64,000 nt of DNA from assembly GCA_020543525.1 (NCBI GenBank), contig JAHYIO010000027.1:62001-126000 (forward strand), read 5' to 3'. The DNA is from Coriolopsis trogii (lineage: Eukaryota; Basidiomycota; Agaricomycetes; Polyporales; Polyporaceae). The notes under the pieces are model-generated. The model saw only the letters and a list, made by a program, of their open reading frames with translations, did no database searches and had not been told where the DNA came from. Both the position numbers and the translations under genes were made by a program. Shown one piece after another: positions 38,267 to 48,225 of this stretch; the first letter of the stretch is position 1, and the number at the start of each line of letters is the position of its first letter.

Positions 38267-39593
38267 TCAGACACGCAGTGGGACAACTCCCTCGTCATGC
38301 GCAGCGAGACCGTCGGATTGCACTTCCTGCCCCAGCCTATGCTCAAACAGCCGGTTCTCCAACTCGAGCTCCAGGCGCTCCTTGCCCTCCTCGGTCCCCC
38401 ACACGCCGTCGTCCGAGAGGTCAAACGCACCGAGGCCGAACGTCTGCGCGTAGTCCCACTGCGTCTCGCCGATTCCCTTGACGTGCTTGAGGAGGCACTG
38501 GTGGAAGTGGTCGCGGAAGAGCTGGTCGAGCGGGCGGGTGCTCGGGTCGCGGATGTGATCGAGGTGCAGTTCGTGCCCGACGATGCCGTCGAGCCCGGAC
38601 ACGAACGCGGTGATCCGGTAGTCGTCCTGGTGGGGCGCGGTGGATGTGAGATTGGTGCGGGAGGCACGCATACATGCATATAGGAGGGTGAGGCGAACGT
38701 ACGTCGGGGTCTACGCCAAAGTCGTGGTCGGCCCAAGAGACGTGGAGGTCTGCGCTGAGGAGGAGCAGGTTCTGAAGCGAGTCGATTTTCGAGATGCCGC
38801 CCATTGCTTGTGTTGCCGAATTTTCGGTGATGAGATCAGAGTAGCCCATTGACTGCCACTGGGTGGGTGTGAGCGAATAGAGCGTTTCAATGAGATTGGG
38901 ACGAACCTCCGTTTGGTGACAGCGGGGGAAGATGTGGCTGGCTTGGAGCTTGTTCCAAGTCAAGAGCTGACCGAACACCATGCACTTTCCGTCTCTGTCG
39001 GCGACACGGGCGAGATTGGGACTGGGGTGCCGTACGCGGGGCGGTGTCGACTGCCTTCTCCGAGCGCAGGCCGGCGTCAACTGGACGAGCAGCGGCGAGT
39101 AATCTGTGGAGCGGTCGCGATATGAAGGATTAATGCTATGCTCAAGATTGGAAGACGTGAACGCACCTGCAGCCAAGAGCGTGTATTTGCCCGACATGAC
39201 GATAGAACTGGAGGGAAGATACTCTTGGACGGCGTATCTGTCCCCGTTCACGATAATCCAGTCCTCGGACGTGGCGAAGAGGGCGGCGAGCCATCTGAAG
39301 AGGGTCGCCCAGGACACACTGCCATACTGGTGGAAACCTGGGCAGTCGGTGAGACTGAGATGACCGGAGCGGTACGAGGGTGCACGCACCGGCAATGACA
39401 CCCCCATGATAGTCCCTTAGCACAACGTTGCGGTCGGTCTGGGCGGCGTCGAGAGTCCTGGCGGGCATGTCGACACTGCGAGGTACTGCAGGTGCGAGGG
39501 GATGCGGTGCCGTCGCCGGCGAAGGTTATGGGGAGTATATAGGGTTTCGTGGAGCCAGTCGAGCTTGGACGACAGACAGTACGGATTACTCAT
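38267..39593 (-). CDS. HNH-nuclease-domain protein (basidiomycete HNH_2 type), possibly frameshifted at the N-terminus
   Basis: Minus-strand, spliced, about 400 residues. The reliable part reads RNVVLRDYHGGVIAG (about 39440-39392), then across an intron FHQYGSVSWATLFRW, LFATSEDWIIVNGD, and further on KCMVFGQLLTWNKLQASHIF (39000-38930), an HNH-like core with PRCH, then SLQNLLLLSADLHVSW (about 38790) and ITAFVSGLDG. It ends EGVVPLRV at 38267. Such proteins are abundant in agaricomycetes and of unknown role; nuclease activity is only inferred. The best N-terminus, MSNPYCLSSKLDWLHETLY from 39593, is in a different frame from the ATG at 39468 (MPARTLDAAQ), and no intron joins them well. Either translation starts at 39468 or there is a frameshift near 39470. 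Confidence 0.65.
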
Positions 39594-40021
39594 GGCCGCC
39601 GATGGGGACCCCTGTATGCTGGACGCAGACGCGGCGTGTGCTGCGACTGGCCAGGGAAAGAAGGGGACGGATCGCGCGATGGAAGGCGGCTTGCCAGACT
39701 GGGATCGGGGGTGCGGCCACTGTTCGTCTAGCGCGCGTGTGGCCGGCACCTCAGCCACGCGCATTGACAAGTGCGGGAGGCGAATGGGCACCGTGGACGT
39801 AAGGATGTGGATCAACGTCGTGGACGAGGATGGAGGAGCGGCGGCTGAGGCGGCCCGACCCAGACGCCCCCTTCAGCGCTAGCCACGTTCTCGCTCTCTC
39901 AGCCACGCTCAGGCTCAGCTCACTCGCTCCGGCCATACAGAGCGTCCCGCTCGACGCAGGCCTCGCTCTCCTCGTTCTCCCCAGCTTCTTCTCCCTGCTC
40001 ATCCACTGCACGCCACCCAGA
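39594..40021. other. Divergent promoter region between HNH and VHS-GAT genes
   Basis: About 430 bases separate the two divergent starts. No TATA box or repeat was recognised. Confidence 0.45.
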
Positions 40022-41783
40022 ATGCTCCCCTCATCACCCGGATGGATGTCCAACGTCTCCCAGCTCGAGGTCCTCATCACCCGAGCATGCAATCCCACCA
40101 TGGGCGAACCCAACTACGCTCTCCATCTCGAGGTCGCAGACTACATCAACCAAAAGAAGGCGAACACGTACGTTTGCCCGCCCTCCCGCCCCGCCATCCC
40201 CATCTCATCCAATGACCTCCGCTCGCTTCCAGCCCACGCGAAGCCGCCATGACCATCGCCCGCCTCGTTAACCACCGCAATCCCCACGTCGCCATGCTCG
40301 CCCTCGCCCTTCTCGAGACCCTCGTCCAGTCCTGCGGATACCCCTTCCAGCTCCAGATCGCAACCAAGGAGTTCCTCAACGAGCTCGTCCGCCGCTTTCC
40401 CGAGCGCCCCCCGCCCTTCCCTGGCCCCGTCATGCAGAAGATCCTCGATCTCATCCACAGCTGGAAGGAGGGCATATGCGTCGAGTCGAGGTGGAAGGAC
40501 GACTTTGGCAACATCCGAGACATGCACAGACTCTTGACCTTCAAGGGCTATCGCTTCCGCGACGTGCCTCGCCAAGGGACTACTTCAGCCGCAGCGGTAA
40601 GTGCTCGCGTTTCGCAAGATGCTGTCATGCATTTACACGGAAGATACGTCGCTTGGCAGAATCTGAAATCGGCAGAAGAGCTCGAGGCAGAGGATCGCGA
40701 AGCCCAGTCGGCTAAATTGCAGGAGCTGATAAGAAGAGGCACGCCTCGAGATTTGGCCGCGGCTCAGGAGCTTATGAAGAGTCTCGCGGGGGCCAACCCT
40801 GATGCGAAACCTGACTATCGGACCCAAGTGCTGACGGAGCTGAACAAGCTCGAAAGCAAGGTCATCTTGCTCAACGAGATCCTGGACAACGTCGACACGA
40901 CAAAGGGAGAGAAGTTCGTCCAAGGAGACGTCTATGATGTGAGCGAATGCTGTTCCACGCTCACGGCCATCGTCTCATTCTCTCGATACTCAGCAAGTCG
41001 CGTCAATACTCCGAGACGCGCGACCAAAGATCCAGAAATGGATATCAAACGCAGAGGAGGAAGATCCCGAGTCGTTAGGTACTTCCCATACTTCCGTACA
41101 CGCTTACCCGACGATTAACACACGTCCAAGACACGTACCTGCAGATCAACGACCAAATCAACACCGTGCTGAACCGATACGAAGCCTACAAGAAGGGCGA
41201 CTTCAGCGCCGCAGCGAACCCCATCCCCCCAGAGCTCTCTAACGGCGCCGGCCCAAGCGGTGTCTCCCTCATCGACTTTGACGACACACCGTCCCAGCCC
41301 GCCGCGCCAGCAAGTGCAGCAGGGGGAATCGACGAGCTCGCGAGCCTCTTCGGCCCAAGTCCAGCTCCTGCGCCGATGCCTGCGACGTCTCCAGCGCCCC
41401 CAATGGGTGCGAACTTCGGTATGGGATACAACATGGGCATGGGCATGTCAAGTCAGCCCGTCACCCCCGCGTACCAAGCCCCAACACCCATGGCGCCGAA
41501 CGGCAGCGGTACAGGAATGGGCATGGGCATGGGCACATCGCAGTACGGGGCTCCGCACCGGGCGGGAACGGTGTCGCCGCAGACGGGCGCGCCGCTGGGC
41601 TCGATCCGCTTGGGCACGCCGCAGCTGCAGTCACATCCACATCCACAGCAGGCACAGGCGCAGAGGAGGCAGAGCCCGCCTCCGCTGGGATACTTTGGGC
41701 AGCAGCCGTTCGTGCAGGCGCATCCACAGCAGCAGCAGCATTTCCAGCCTATACAGCCCACTCTTGCGTCACCGGCCCATGGA

Positions 41784-41814
<31 letters not shown>

Positions 41815-41870
41815 AGCAGCAGCAGCAGCAGGGGAAGGATCCGTTCGCGGACTTGGTGGGGTTGTTTTGA
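40022..41870 (+). CDS. VHS and GAT domain adaptor protein (GGA-like) with polyglutamine tail
   Basis: Spliced protein of about 500 residues. From the ATG at 40022, the VHS domain includes VLITRACNPT, NYALHLEVADYINQKK, IARLVNHRNPHVAMLALAL (about 40255), ETLVQSCGYPFQLQIATK and IHSWKEGIC. A GAT-like three-helix region follows (AKLQELIRRGTPRDLAAAQ, about 40713; LTELNKLESKVILLNEILD, about 40833; YLQINDQINTVLNRYEAYK, about 41127). The C-terminal third is disordered, rich in Gly-Met, Pro and Gln, with 16 Gln (41784-41831), and ends KDPFADLVGLF. It should bind cargo tails, Arf-GTP or ubiquitin at the trans-Golgi or endosomes. The gamma-ear (GAE) domain of true GGAs is not visible, so it may instead be a Tom1- or Lsb5-like protein. 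Confidence 0.83.
41784..41831 (+). repeat. Polyglutamine-coding CAG/CAA repeat
   Basis: Sixteen consecutive Gln codons near the C-terminus of the VHS-GAT protein, with CAG blocks flanking five CAA codons. Shorter Gln runs lie just upstream (about 41728-41742). Confidence 0.95.
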
Positions 41871-42750
41871 ACCCGGGGCGGACTGCCGGACGGACTTTTC
41901 GGGAAGTGATGTAACGGCTATCGGTATGTACTGGTACGCGTGCGGTCTGTCGTTGACGTGTTTCGAGAGGTCCAGAGGGGGATGGGGACGGTGTGTAGGT
42001 TATGTGCGATGCGCAGATGTGTCAGGATCGCGTCGATCAATGGGAAGCTGTCGATGTCGGCGACGATTCGCTGAGCACATGCATTATTTGTATCTATTCT
42101 GAGTCATACCCTGCCGACACGAATGCTCTCATGGACGGACGAAGGTAATGTATCGGCGCTGGACTGACGGGTGCTTGGACGTCTGCCGAGGTCGGTCGGG
42201 TTCTTCATGCTGGAAACACGTCCTTGCGCTCGCTCACATTATTGTCTTGCAGACTTGTTCTGATCTGCGAGGACGTGCGTTGCGGAAACGGTTCCCTTTG
42301 CACCTACCTTCCCCGGAAGCGACCTGCGCACCGTGTCGATATTGGGCGCTTGCTGCTAATTGTCTCTGCCAATTGTCGTGTTGACAGGCCGCTTCCCAGG
42401 ATCTCAGGCCGTACGGCGAACCTGCGTCAACTGATGCTCTTCATTTTCAGTCGCTGTGTGCGTTTACGTGCTTTTGTGTGCGCGAGGCCGAGATGTGAGC
42501 TCTTTTGTCTTGCGCATCTCCGCGCCGGGGCCTGTGCGCACTCGAGCTATATGTACTCGTCTGGTGTCGTTCGGGTTCCTCATCGATCATCACCGCCTGC
42601 AGTGCACCGCTCGTTTCACTTGTACCCTAGAGGTCTTGTGTCTGGAAACCGTATTGTCTCGTTCTCGTCGTCCTCCCGCTGTGGTCGTATTCTTCTTGGT
42701 CCTCGGCGCTCTGTATCTCACCTCCTAGAAAAGTCGCGACGGAGAGCCTG
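41871..42750. other. Spacer with no recognised gene
   Basis: About 880 bases. Composition is lower in GC than the flanking genes; no family features, TATA box or repeat was recognised. It probably holds 3' and 5' untranslated regions. Confidence 0.45.
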
Positions 42751-44061
42751 ATGTCCTTCACCACTACCACGACCAAGACCAAGACCAGGACGGGTACCGC
42801 TGGCGCGAGTACGACGGCGTACATCTGCTTCCCCCCGCCTCCCCCGACACGGAACGAGCTGTCGAGCGAGCAGCGCGCGAGGCTCATCCGCACGAACAAC
42901 AAGCTGGGACAGGTTCTCGGCAGCACCCCGCACGTCCTTGACCTGACGTATATCGGTCAGTCCTCCGTGCGCTGGCGTGCTTGCGTGTCTTGTGGTGAAC
43001 TGACTTGTCGTTTGTGCGCGCATGCAGTCTCGAAGACGGAGATGCCGATGCACGTTCCCCCCAAATCACCGACACCGTCGTCGTCGTCGTCGAGCCGGAA
43101 CCCATTCCGGACACACGCGCGCACAAAGTCTGTTCCAAGGGTAGACGTCGACGCCGTCCGCGCGGGCTCGAAGAGCCCCGAGTCTGTCGCGTCGCGCGCG
43201 TCCACGTCCACGTCCACGTCTGCGTCGTCCACGTCCTCGCACAGGTCGACGAGGACGAGCGTGCGCGTGAGGACGGACGAACTCGCGTGGCGCACGCCTT
43301 ACTCGATCCATCGCCCGCCGCTCCTCCAGCTGTCCGTCCCGCGCCCGCACTCGCACTCGACCACGCGCTCTTCGCCGTCGCGGAAGCCGAGGCTGGAGAC
43401 GATCCCGGGCTCGCCGACGGCCCCTGGGATGGGGGTCGGCGCGGTCTTCGAGCCGCCGTCGTTCGCGCTCCCGTCGGAGGCGTCGATGCGGAGGGAGAAG
43501 ATGCGGCGGGTGAGGAAGATGCTTGGGGACGGGGTGCCGACCGACTTGGTGTTCCCCTCCCCGGCCCCGCAGGAGTCGGAGGAGGAGGAGGAGTCCGAGG
43601 AGGAGGAGTCCGAGGAGGAGTCGCCGGTGGTGAGCACGCCGACGTCGACGATGAGCAGGGAGTGGCTGCTTGTGAACGTGGAGGGGGACCGGGACAGGGA
43701 TGAGGTGGGCGCGGACGTGAACAAGCCGTTGCCGGCTGAGCCTGCTGAGGCTGTTCGGGTTCCCGTGGGCCTGCCTCTTGGGCCCAAGTCGACCGCATCG
43801 CGGGGGACGAAGGGGGAGGGGAAGGAGCCGGTTGTCCGGCGGAATCTGCTGTACAAGGAGCGGGCGAAGGAGAAGCCGTCCAAGGCTGCGAGGCGGCTGG
43901 AGAGCATCGCGGAGAGCGCGAGGGAGACGCGGCCAGAGAGCTACACCGTCGTCGGTGTCTCGGTCAGCGCGGGGGTCGATGGGAGGGGCAAGTCGCGGCG
44001 GTTCGTCAAAGGGGACATCGCTATGGACCAGATCACCACACCTTGGGGGAACTGGTGGTGA
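42751..44061 (+). CDS. Unrecognised low-complexity protein
   Basis: I do not recognise this gene. The ATG at 42751 opens a frame of 436 codons; a likely intron (about 42957-43026, donor gtcagt, acceptor gcatgcag) joins LDLTYI to VSKTE and would remove 23 codons. The N-terminus has a Thr/Lys stretch and FPPPPPTRNEL, then a predicted helix LSSEQRARLIRTNNKLGQVL. The middle is Ser/Thr/Pro-rich; there is an acidic run around 43576-43620 and a basic helix REKMRRVRKML (about 43492). The C-terminus RFVKGDIAMDQITTPWGNWW is ordered-looking and may be a conserved motif. Very GC-rich (many CG-ending codons), so several antisense frames are also open. Mostly disordered; probably restricted to basidiomycetes. 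Confidence 0.6.
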   Translation: MSFTTTTTKTKTRTGTAGASTTAYICFPPPPPTRNELSSEQRARLIRTNNKLGQVLGSTPHVLDLTYIGQSSVRWRACVSCGELTCRLCAHAVSKTEMPMHVPPKSPTPSSSSSSRNPFRTHARTKSVPRVDVDAVRAGSKSPESVASRASTSTSTSASSTSSHRSTRTSVRVRTDELAWRTPYSIHRPPLLQLSVPRPHSHSTTRSSPSRKPRLETIPGSPTAPGMGVGAVFEPPSFALPSEASMRREKMRRVRKMLGDGVPTDLVFPSPAPQESEEEEESEEEESEEESPVVSTPTSTMSREWLLVNVEGDRDRDEVGADVNKPLPAEPAEAVRVPVGLPLGPKSTASRGTKGEGKEPVVRRNLLYKERAKEKPSKAARRLESIAESARETRPESYTVVGVSVSAGVDGRGKSRRFVKGDIAMDQITTPWGNWW

Positions 44062-44663
44062 GGGGGTTGTCCGTGGGCCTGCAAGTGAGGCCGGACCTTG
44101 CTTATCGAGTCCAGGATCGGTCGTGCGGTCGTTTCATTCCTTGTGGTTGCTGCTGCTGCTGCTTGTATCGCCATCTCCTTCGTCCTGTGTTTCTCAAGCG
44201 TCCGTGTAACATGCCCTTGTGTACTACTTACCGCGTTCTAGTGTATCATTATCCACTGCATGTATTTTAGAGCATATAGTTGAGGCTTGTCCAGCACTTT
44301 GCATATGCCCCTCATGTGCTCGTATGCTTATGTTCGTATGCTTGTATGCATTTCTATGCTCCACTACTTACTTGACTACTCTGCAAGATGAAGCATTGAG
44401 AACTGAGTCTGTGGCGAGTGAAGTCAAGGTACTTAATTATGGAACATCGTCTAGCCGGACGGAGCCGGAGACGATGAGGTCAACGACAGAGGCGCCAGGG
44501 CTGTGGCGCTGCAGAGCTGTCCGCCCGACGCCCGTGCATCCGTTTCAGACGACCGTCTTCTCCTTCTGCGCAGCAGGCTGCCTTTTCCTATAAACCCCCT
44601 CTCTACTGCGCACTCACGAACCCAGCATATATTCCTATTTGACGACATCCCCGCATCCCCATC
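44062..44663. other. Spacer and promoter of the Pil1 gene
   Basis: No gene seen in about 600 bases. A TATA box (ctataaac, 44588-44595) lies about 75 bases before the Pil1 start. Confidence 0.6.
44588..44595 (+). promoter_or_regulatory. TATA box of the Pil1 gene
   Basis: The word ctataaac lies about 75 bases upstream of the ATG at 44664, inside a pyrimidine-rich promoter. Confidence 0.6.
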
Positions 44664-47600
44664 ATGTTCAAAAACGCAGCCCGGAAGATCGCACATAACA
44701 CCACCGTGCCGGGTCTCGCGGGCAAGCAGGATCTCCGTGCCCTCCAGGATCTCATCACCGCGGAGAAGGCGGTATTGAATTCGTGCGTAGGCGATTTGTC
44801 CTGTTGGTGAATCTGCACGAACTTTGAGCGGATTGGATCGCACGTCATAGATTTCAGAAGCTGAGCGGGGACTTCGCGCGGGCGTCCGACGCACTCAGAC
44901 TGTGGGGACAGGGTGAGGGCGATGACCTCGCAGTGAGTAATATCAATGTATTATACCCGTCAATTCATGTACGAGCACGCTCCAGGACATCTTGACCGCT
45001 TCAAATGCTCTGCTGCTGCACTTCGCCTCGGCGTTGCAGGCCATGGCGAATCACGAAGGCGCCATCCGTGAGCAGATGAAGGCTGTCCGGACGCGCGAAG
45101 AGAACCTCGACGAGCTCAAGCGACGGCGCAGGTCGGTCGTCTCCGACGCAGACGCGGCGGAGCGGAAGCTGGCGAAGATGAGTCAGGACAACAAGAACTT
45201 CCAGCAGCAGACGGACCAGCTCGACCGACTGCGCGAGGAGATCCGGAGGATGGATGCTGAGATTATGGCGGAGGAAGCGAGCCTCGGCGACTTCAAGCGG
45301 GCGAGTGTGCGCTCGTGGATGGGTAGAAAGTTCGGAGCGTTGCAAGAGACCTGCGAGAAGGGGGCGGTGAGTATCTTGTCAAGACGGTCGTCGCCTTTAG
45401 CTTGAGCTATGATCTTCAGGTCGTCGGGGAGATGGGTAAACTTGTTGTTGCGGTAAGTGTTGCGTAGACTTTGATGCGCATACACCCAACTGTCTTTGCA
45501 GGAAATACCCATGGAGCAAACTCAGCCGGGAATGCCGAGAGCATACTATGCAGGCCATGCTCGCACTGAGTTCCTGGTCTCGGAGGCAGCACGTTCAGTC
45601 GCTGAGGTTGTGTTCTCCCCGGAACCCAACCCGAACCCCACGAATAGGACAATACGGCCACTGCCAGGGTCGGAACTACCTCCAGTCGAGGCATACCATC
45701 CACAGCAACGACGCCCGTCAATGGCATCAACGAGCGGGGCGTCGGCCTTCAACGCAACATCCCCACCGATAGGGTACTCCGGTCTGCCGCAGGTCGAGGA
45801 AAGTGGTTTCAGCGTTTCGCCATTCATGGGCTCGGATCCGCCGCAGCTGTCTCTTAGCACGAATGTCGGCGAGTTCGGCTCGTTCTCTTCCCCACCCTCT
45901 GCCCAGCCTAGCTCGTTCAGCGTGGTTGAACGGAATAAGGACACTGCCCCTCGGGGCGGTCGGTTTGCTACATTCCCAGTGAAAACAATGGGCCCCCGCC
46001 CTCCTCCGGGCGGTAACGGCTCAACAAATCCCTACATCACCTCTCCGCCAATGCGCGAGGGTGACCGCGCACCGTCCATCGAGATCGACCGCCCCAACGA
46101 CGAATCGTTCTCTTCAAGCGTCGCGCAAGCATTGCGATACTCCATGGAGGACTCTGCTGGTTCCAGCTCGGGTCCGAGCTCAGGCTCGAGATTCAGTGCT
46201 GCCCGGCCGCCACCGCCCGATGTGAAAGGCGGTGACTTTGGTCCGCAACGCTACTCACCCCCGCCTCCAATGTACACGCCCTCGAACGGTCAGGGTTTAC
46301 CCGCCGGTGCTGCGCCCTCCCAACCACCGACTGCGATGCAAAGCGGCCCAGGGCTCGACTCGCAACTGGAGGATGAGAAACACGCTTCCAGCCCGGGCTC
46401 GCCTCACGATGAAGAGGAGGACGGGCTCGCGTACATGTCCCCGAGTCATCTCAACGGTTCGATGGAGTCGTTGCCCGAGCCGGGTGATAGTAGGAGAGTA
46501 CACTTTGGCGGGGTGGAAGATGTGAACAAGGAGTTGGAGCACAGACACGAGGAGGAGCACAGACATGAGGAGGAAGCGGCTGCTGCTGCTTCGACCGTCT
46601 CCCGCCCTACTAGGATCCCGGTACCGCCCATGCACCAGAACAACCCTGACAATCAGAACGGAAGGATGTCGCCAGAAGGTTAGTTCCGCGTCTTGTTCAG
46701 AGAGGCATGCTAATTATTCGATGTACTTTCTAGTCCAACGGTCACAACCTGCCTCTCCGCAGCAGTCCGAACTTGGTCCCAACGATGATACGTATTCGAG
46801 TCCTCAGTTACAGGCCCGTGCTCCGACTCCCCCTGCCCCAGAGGCTCCTGCGGATGAGCGGTCACTAAATGCAGCTGCTGCCCGTGAGGTCTCCCGTGAG
46901 CTAGACGCATTGTTAACGAACTCTCCACCCCACTCTCCTACCAACTCCCAGCCGCCTTCGTCGCCCGTGGCTTCACGCCCTCAATACGGGGTTTCCCCTT
47001 TCCAGAGGCGCGCAGTATCTCCCCTGCCACCTGTGGGAACGACCAACCCTGGTGGTTCGCAGCCGACAAGTCCGAAGCTGGAGGGTATGTACGTTCGTGA
47101 GCGCGATCGCTCCGCCACCCGTCCTCTCCGACAAGACACGTTCCCCGCGCCTGCGCCTGCATCTCCAAGTGGTAGTGATAGCAATGACGTTCCTGCGCGA
47201 CCTCTCAACCCGCCGCGGTCCACGTCCATCGACACCAATGGGACGCCATTCCGGACGCCCCTGGGTACACCGTCAGGAGCACCCGTGTCGAATACGTCAT
47301 CGTTCTACAACCTGCCTGGGACAACTGGTTCGAACACATCCTTCACCGCCGGCGGTGCTCCGCGCACTATCTCCGCGGCAGCCTTCAGGCGTCCACAAGT
47401 GCAGGGGCGCAACATGAGCACGGAGGGCCTCCAGGATACGACCCCGCTGATCGTGAAGAAGCGTCTCCCTGCATCTCCCTACCCGTCGCAGAACCTGACG
47501 CCCGGTCAGCCTCAGGGTGGGGCGCGCTCGGTGTCTGCGCCGCACATACCGCCCGCGTATGACGAACACGAGCAGGAGAGGCCGATCACGCATTATCACC

Positions 47601-47713
47601 AGGAGGACGATTTCGACTACATCTCGGCGTACACGGAGAACCCGAGCGGGGCGTCTCCGTACGGCTCTGGCAGATTTGGCAACAATGCGGAGGACCCGAG
47701 TGGTATTCGGTGA
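44664..47713 (+). CDS. Eisosome core component of the Pil1/Lsp1 family with a long disordered tail
   Basis: The first exon from 44664 reads MFKNAARKIAHNTTVPGLAG and continues KQDLRALQDLI and KLSGDFARASDALRLWG, the canonical Pil1 N-terminus with its membrane-binding amphipathic segment. A BAR-type coiled coil follows (about 44990-45365, e.g. RTREENLDELKRRRRS and NFQQQTDQLDRLREEIRRMD). Pil1 proteins form furrow-like eisosomes under the plasma membrane. Yeast Pil1 and Lsp1 have about 340 residues; here the BAR part (about 250) is followed by some 650 residues rich in Pro, Ser and Gly (45500-47713) with one intron near 46680-46733. Repeated HEEEHRHEEE occurs near 46550. The tail is probably a regulatory, phosphorylatable region. 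No frame damage was seen. Confidence 0.88.
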
Positions 47714-48225
47714 GGAGAGTCGTGGCCGACCTGTGTAACATCCGTATTCTTCTCTTTTTATGGCTCGGTTCTGAACGAGCTTTTGTTGTGGCATGCGAAA
47801 CGTCGGATGCCCATGGAAGACTAGTCTTTTTGTATTCCTATCAAGCTTCGAGTTATTCTATTGGATACAACCCTCATTTCCGTCTCTTCTTGTTATACCT
47901 TCCCTCACTCAAGGTCCCCTGTGCGTGCTCCATGTCTTTCCGGAGTTGCGAATGCGCCCCTCTTCTCTCTTTCACCTGTAGTCAGACATCAGCGACCCAC
48001 TACTCGGACTACTTGCCACAATGTGCGGTCCCCGAGACGGAGCGCTGTCAATGGGTCAGTGGCTCTTTGACTTCTGATTCTCACATGCTCATATGCCGGC
48101 AGTTCTCCAGGGGATGGAAGCATGGACGTGTGCTGCGGTAGTTCGAGCGTCTACTCCTTTGCCGTCTCGCTCACCGAACCTCGTTGGTTCATAAAACGAC
48201 CTTGTCGCTCTTGCGGTCCCCGTTC
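47714..48225. other. Spacer before helicase copy 2
   Basis: About 510 bases without a recognised gene or promoter motif. Confidence 0.45.

Noticed and set aside
42884..43798. Long minus-strand frame of about 300 codons, Pro/Ser/Arg-rich
   Set aside because: Composition is a mirror of the GC-rich plus-strand gene; no promoter, ATG context or family features.
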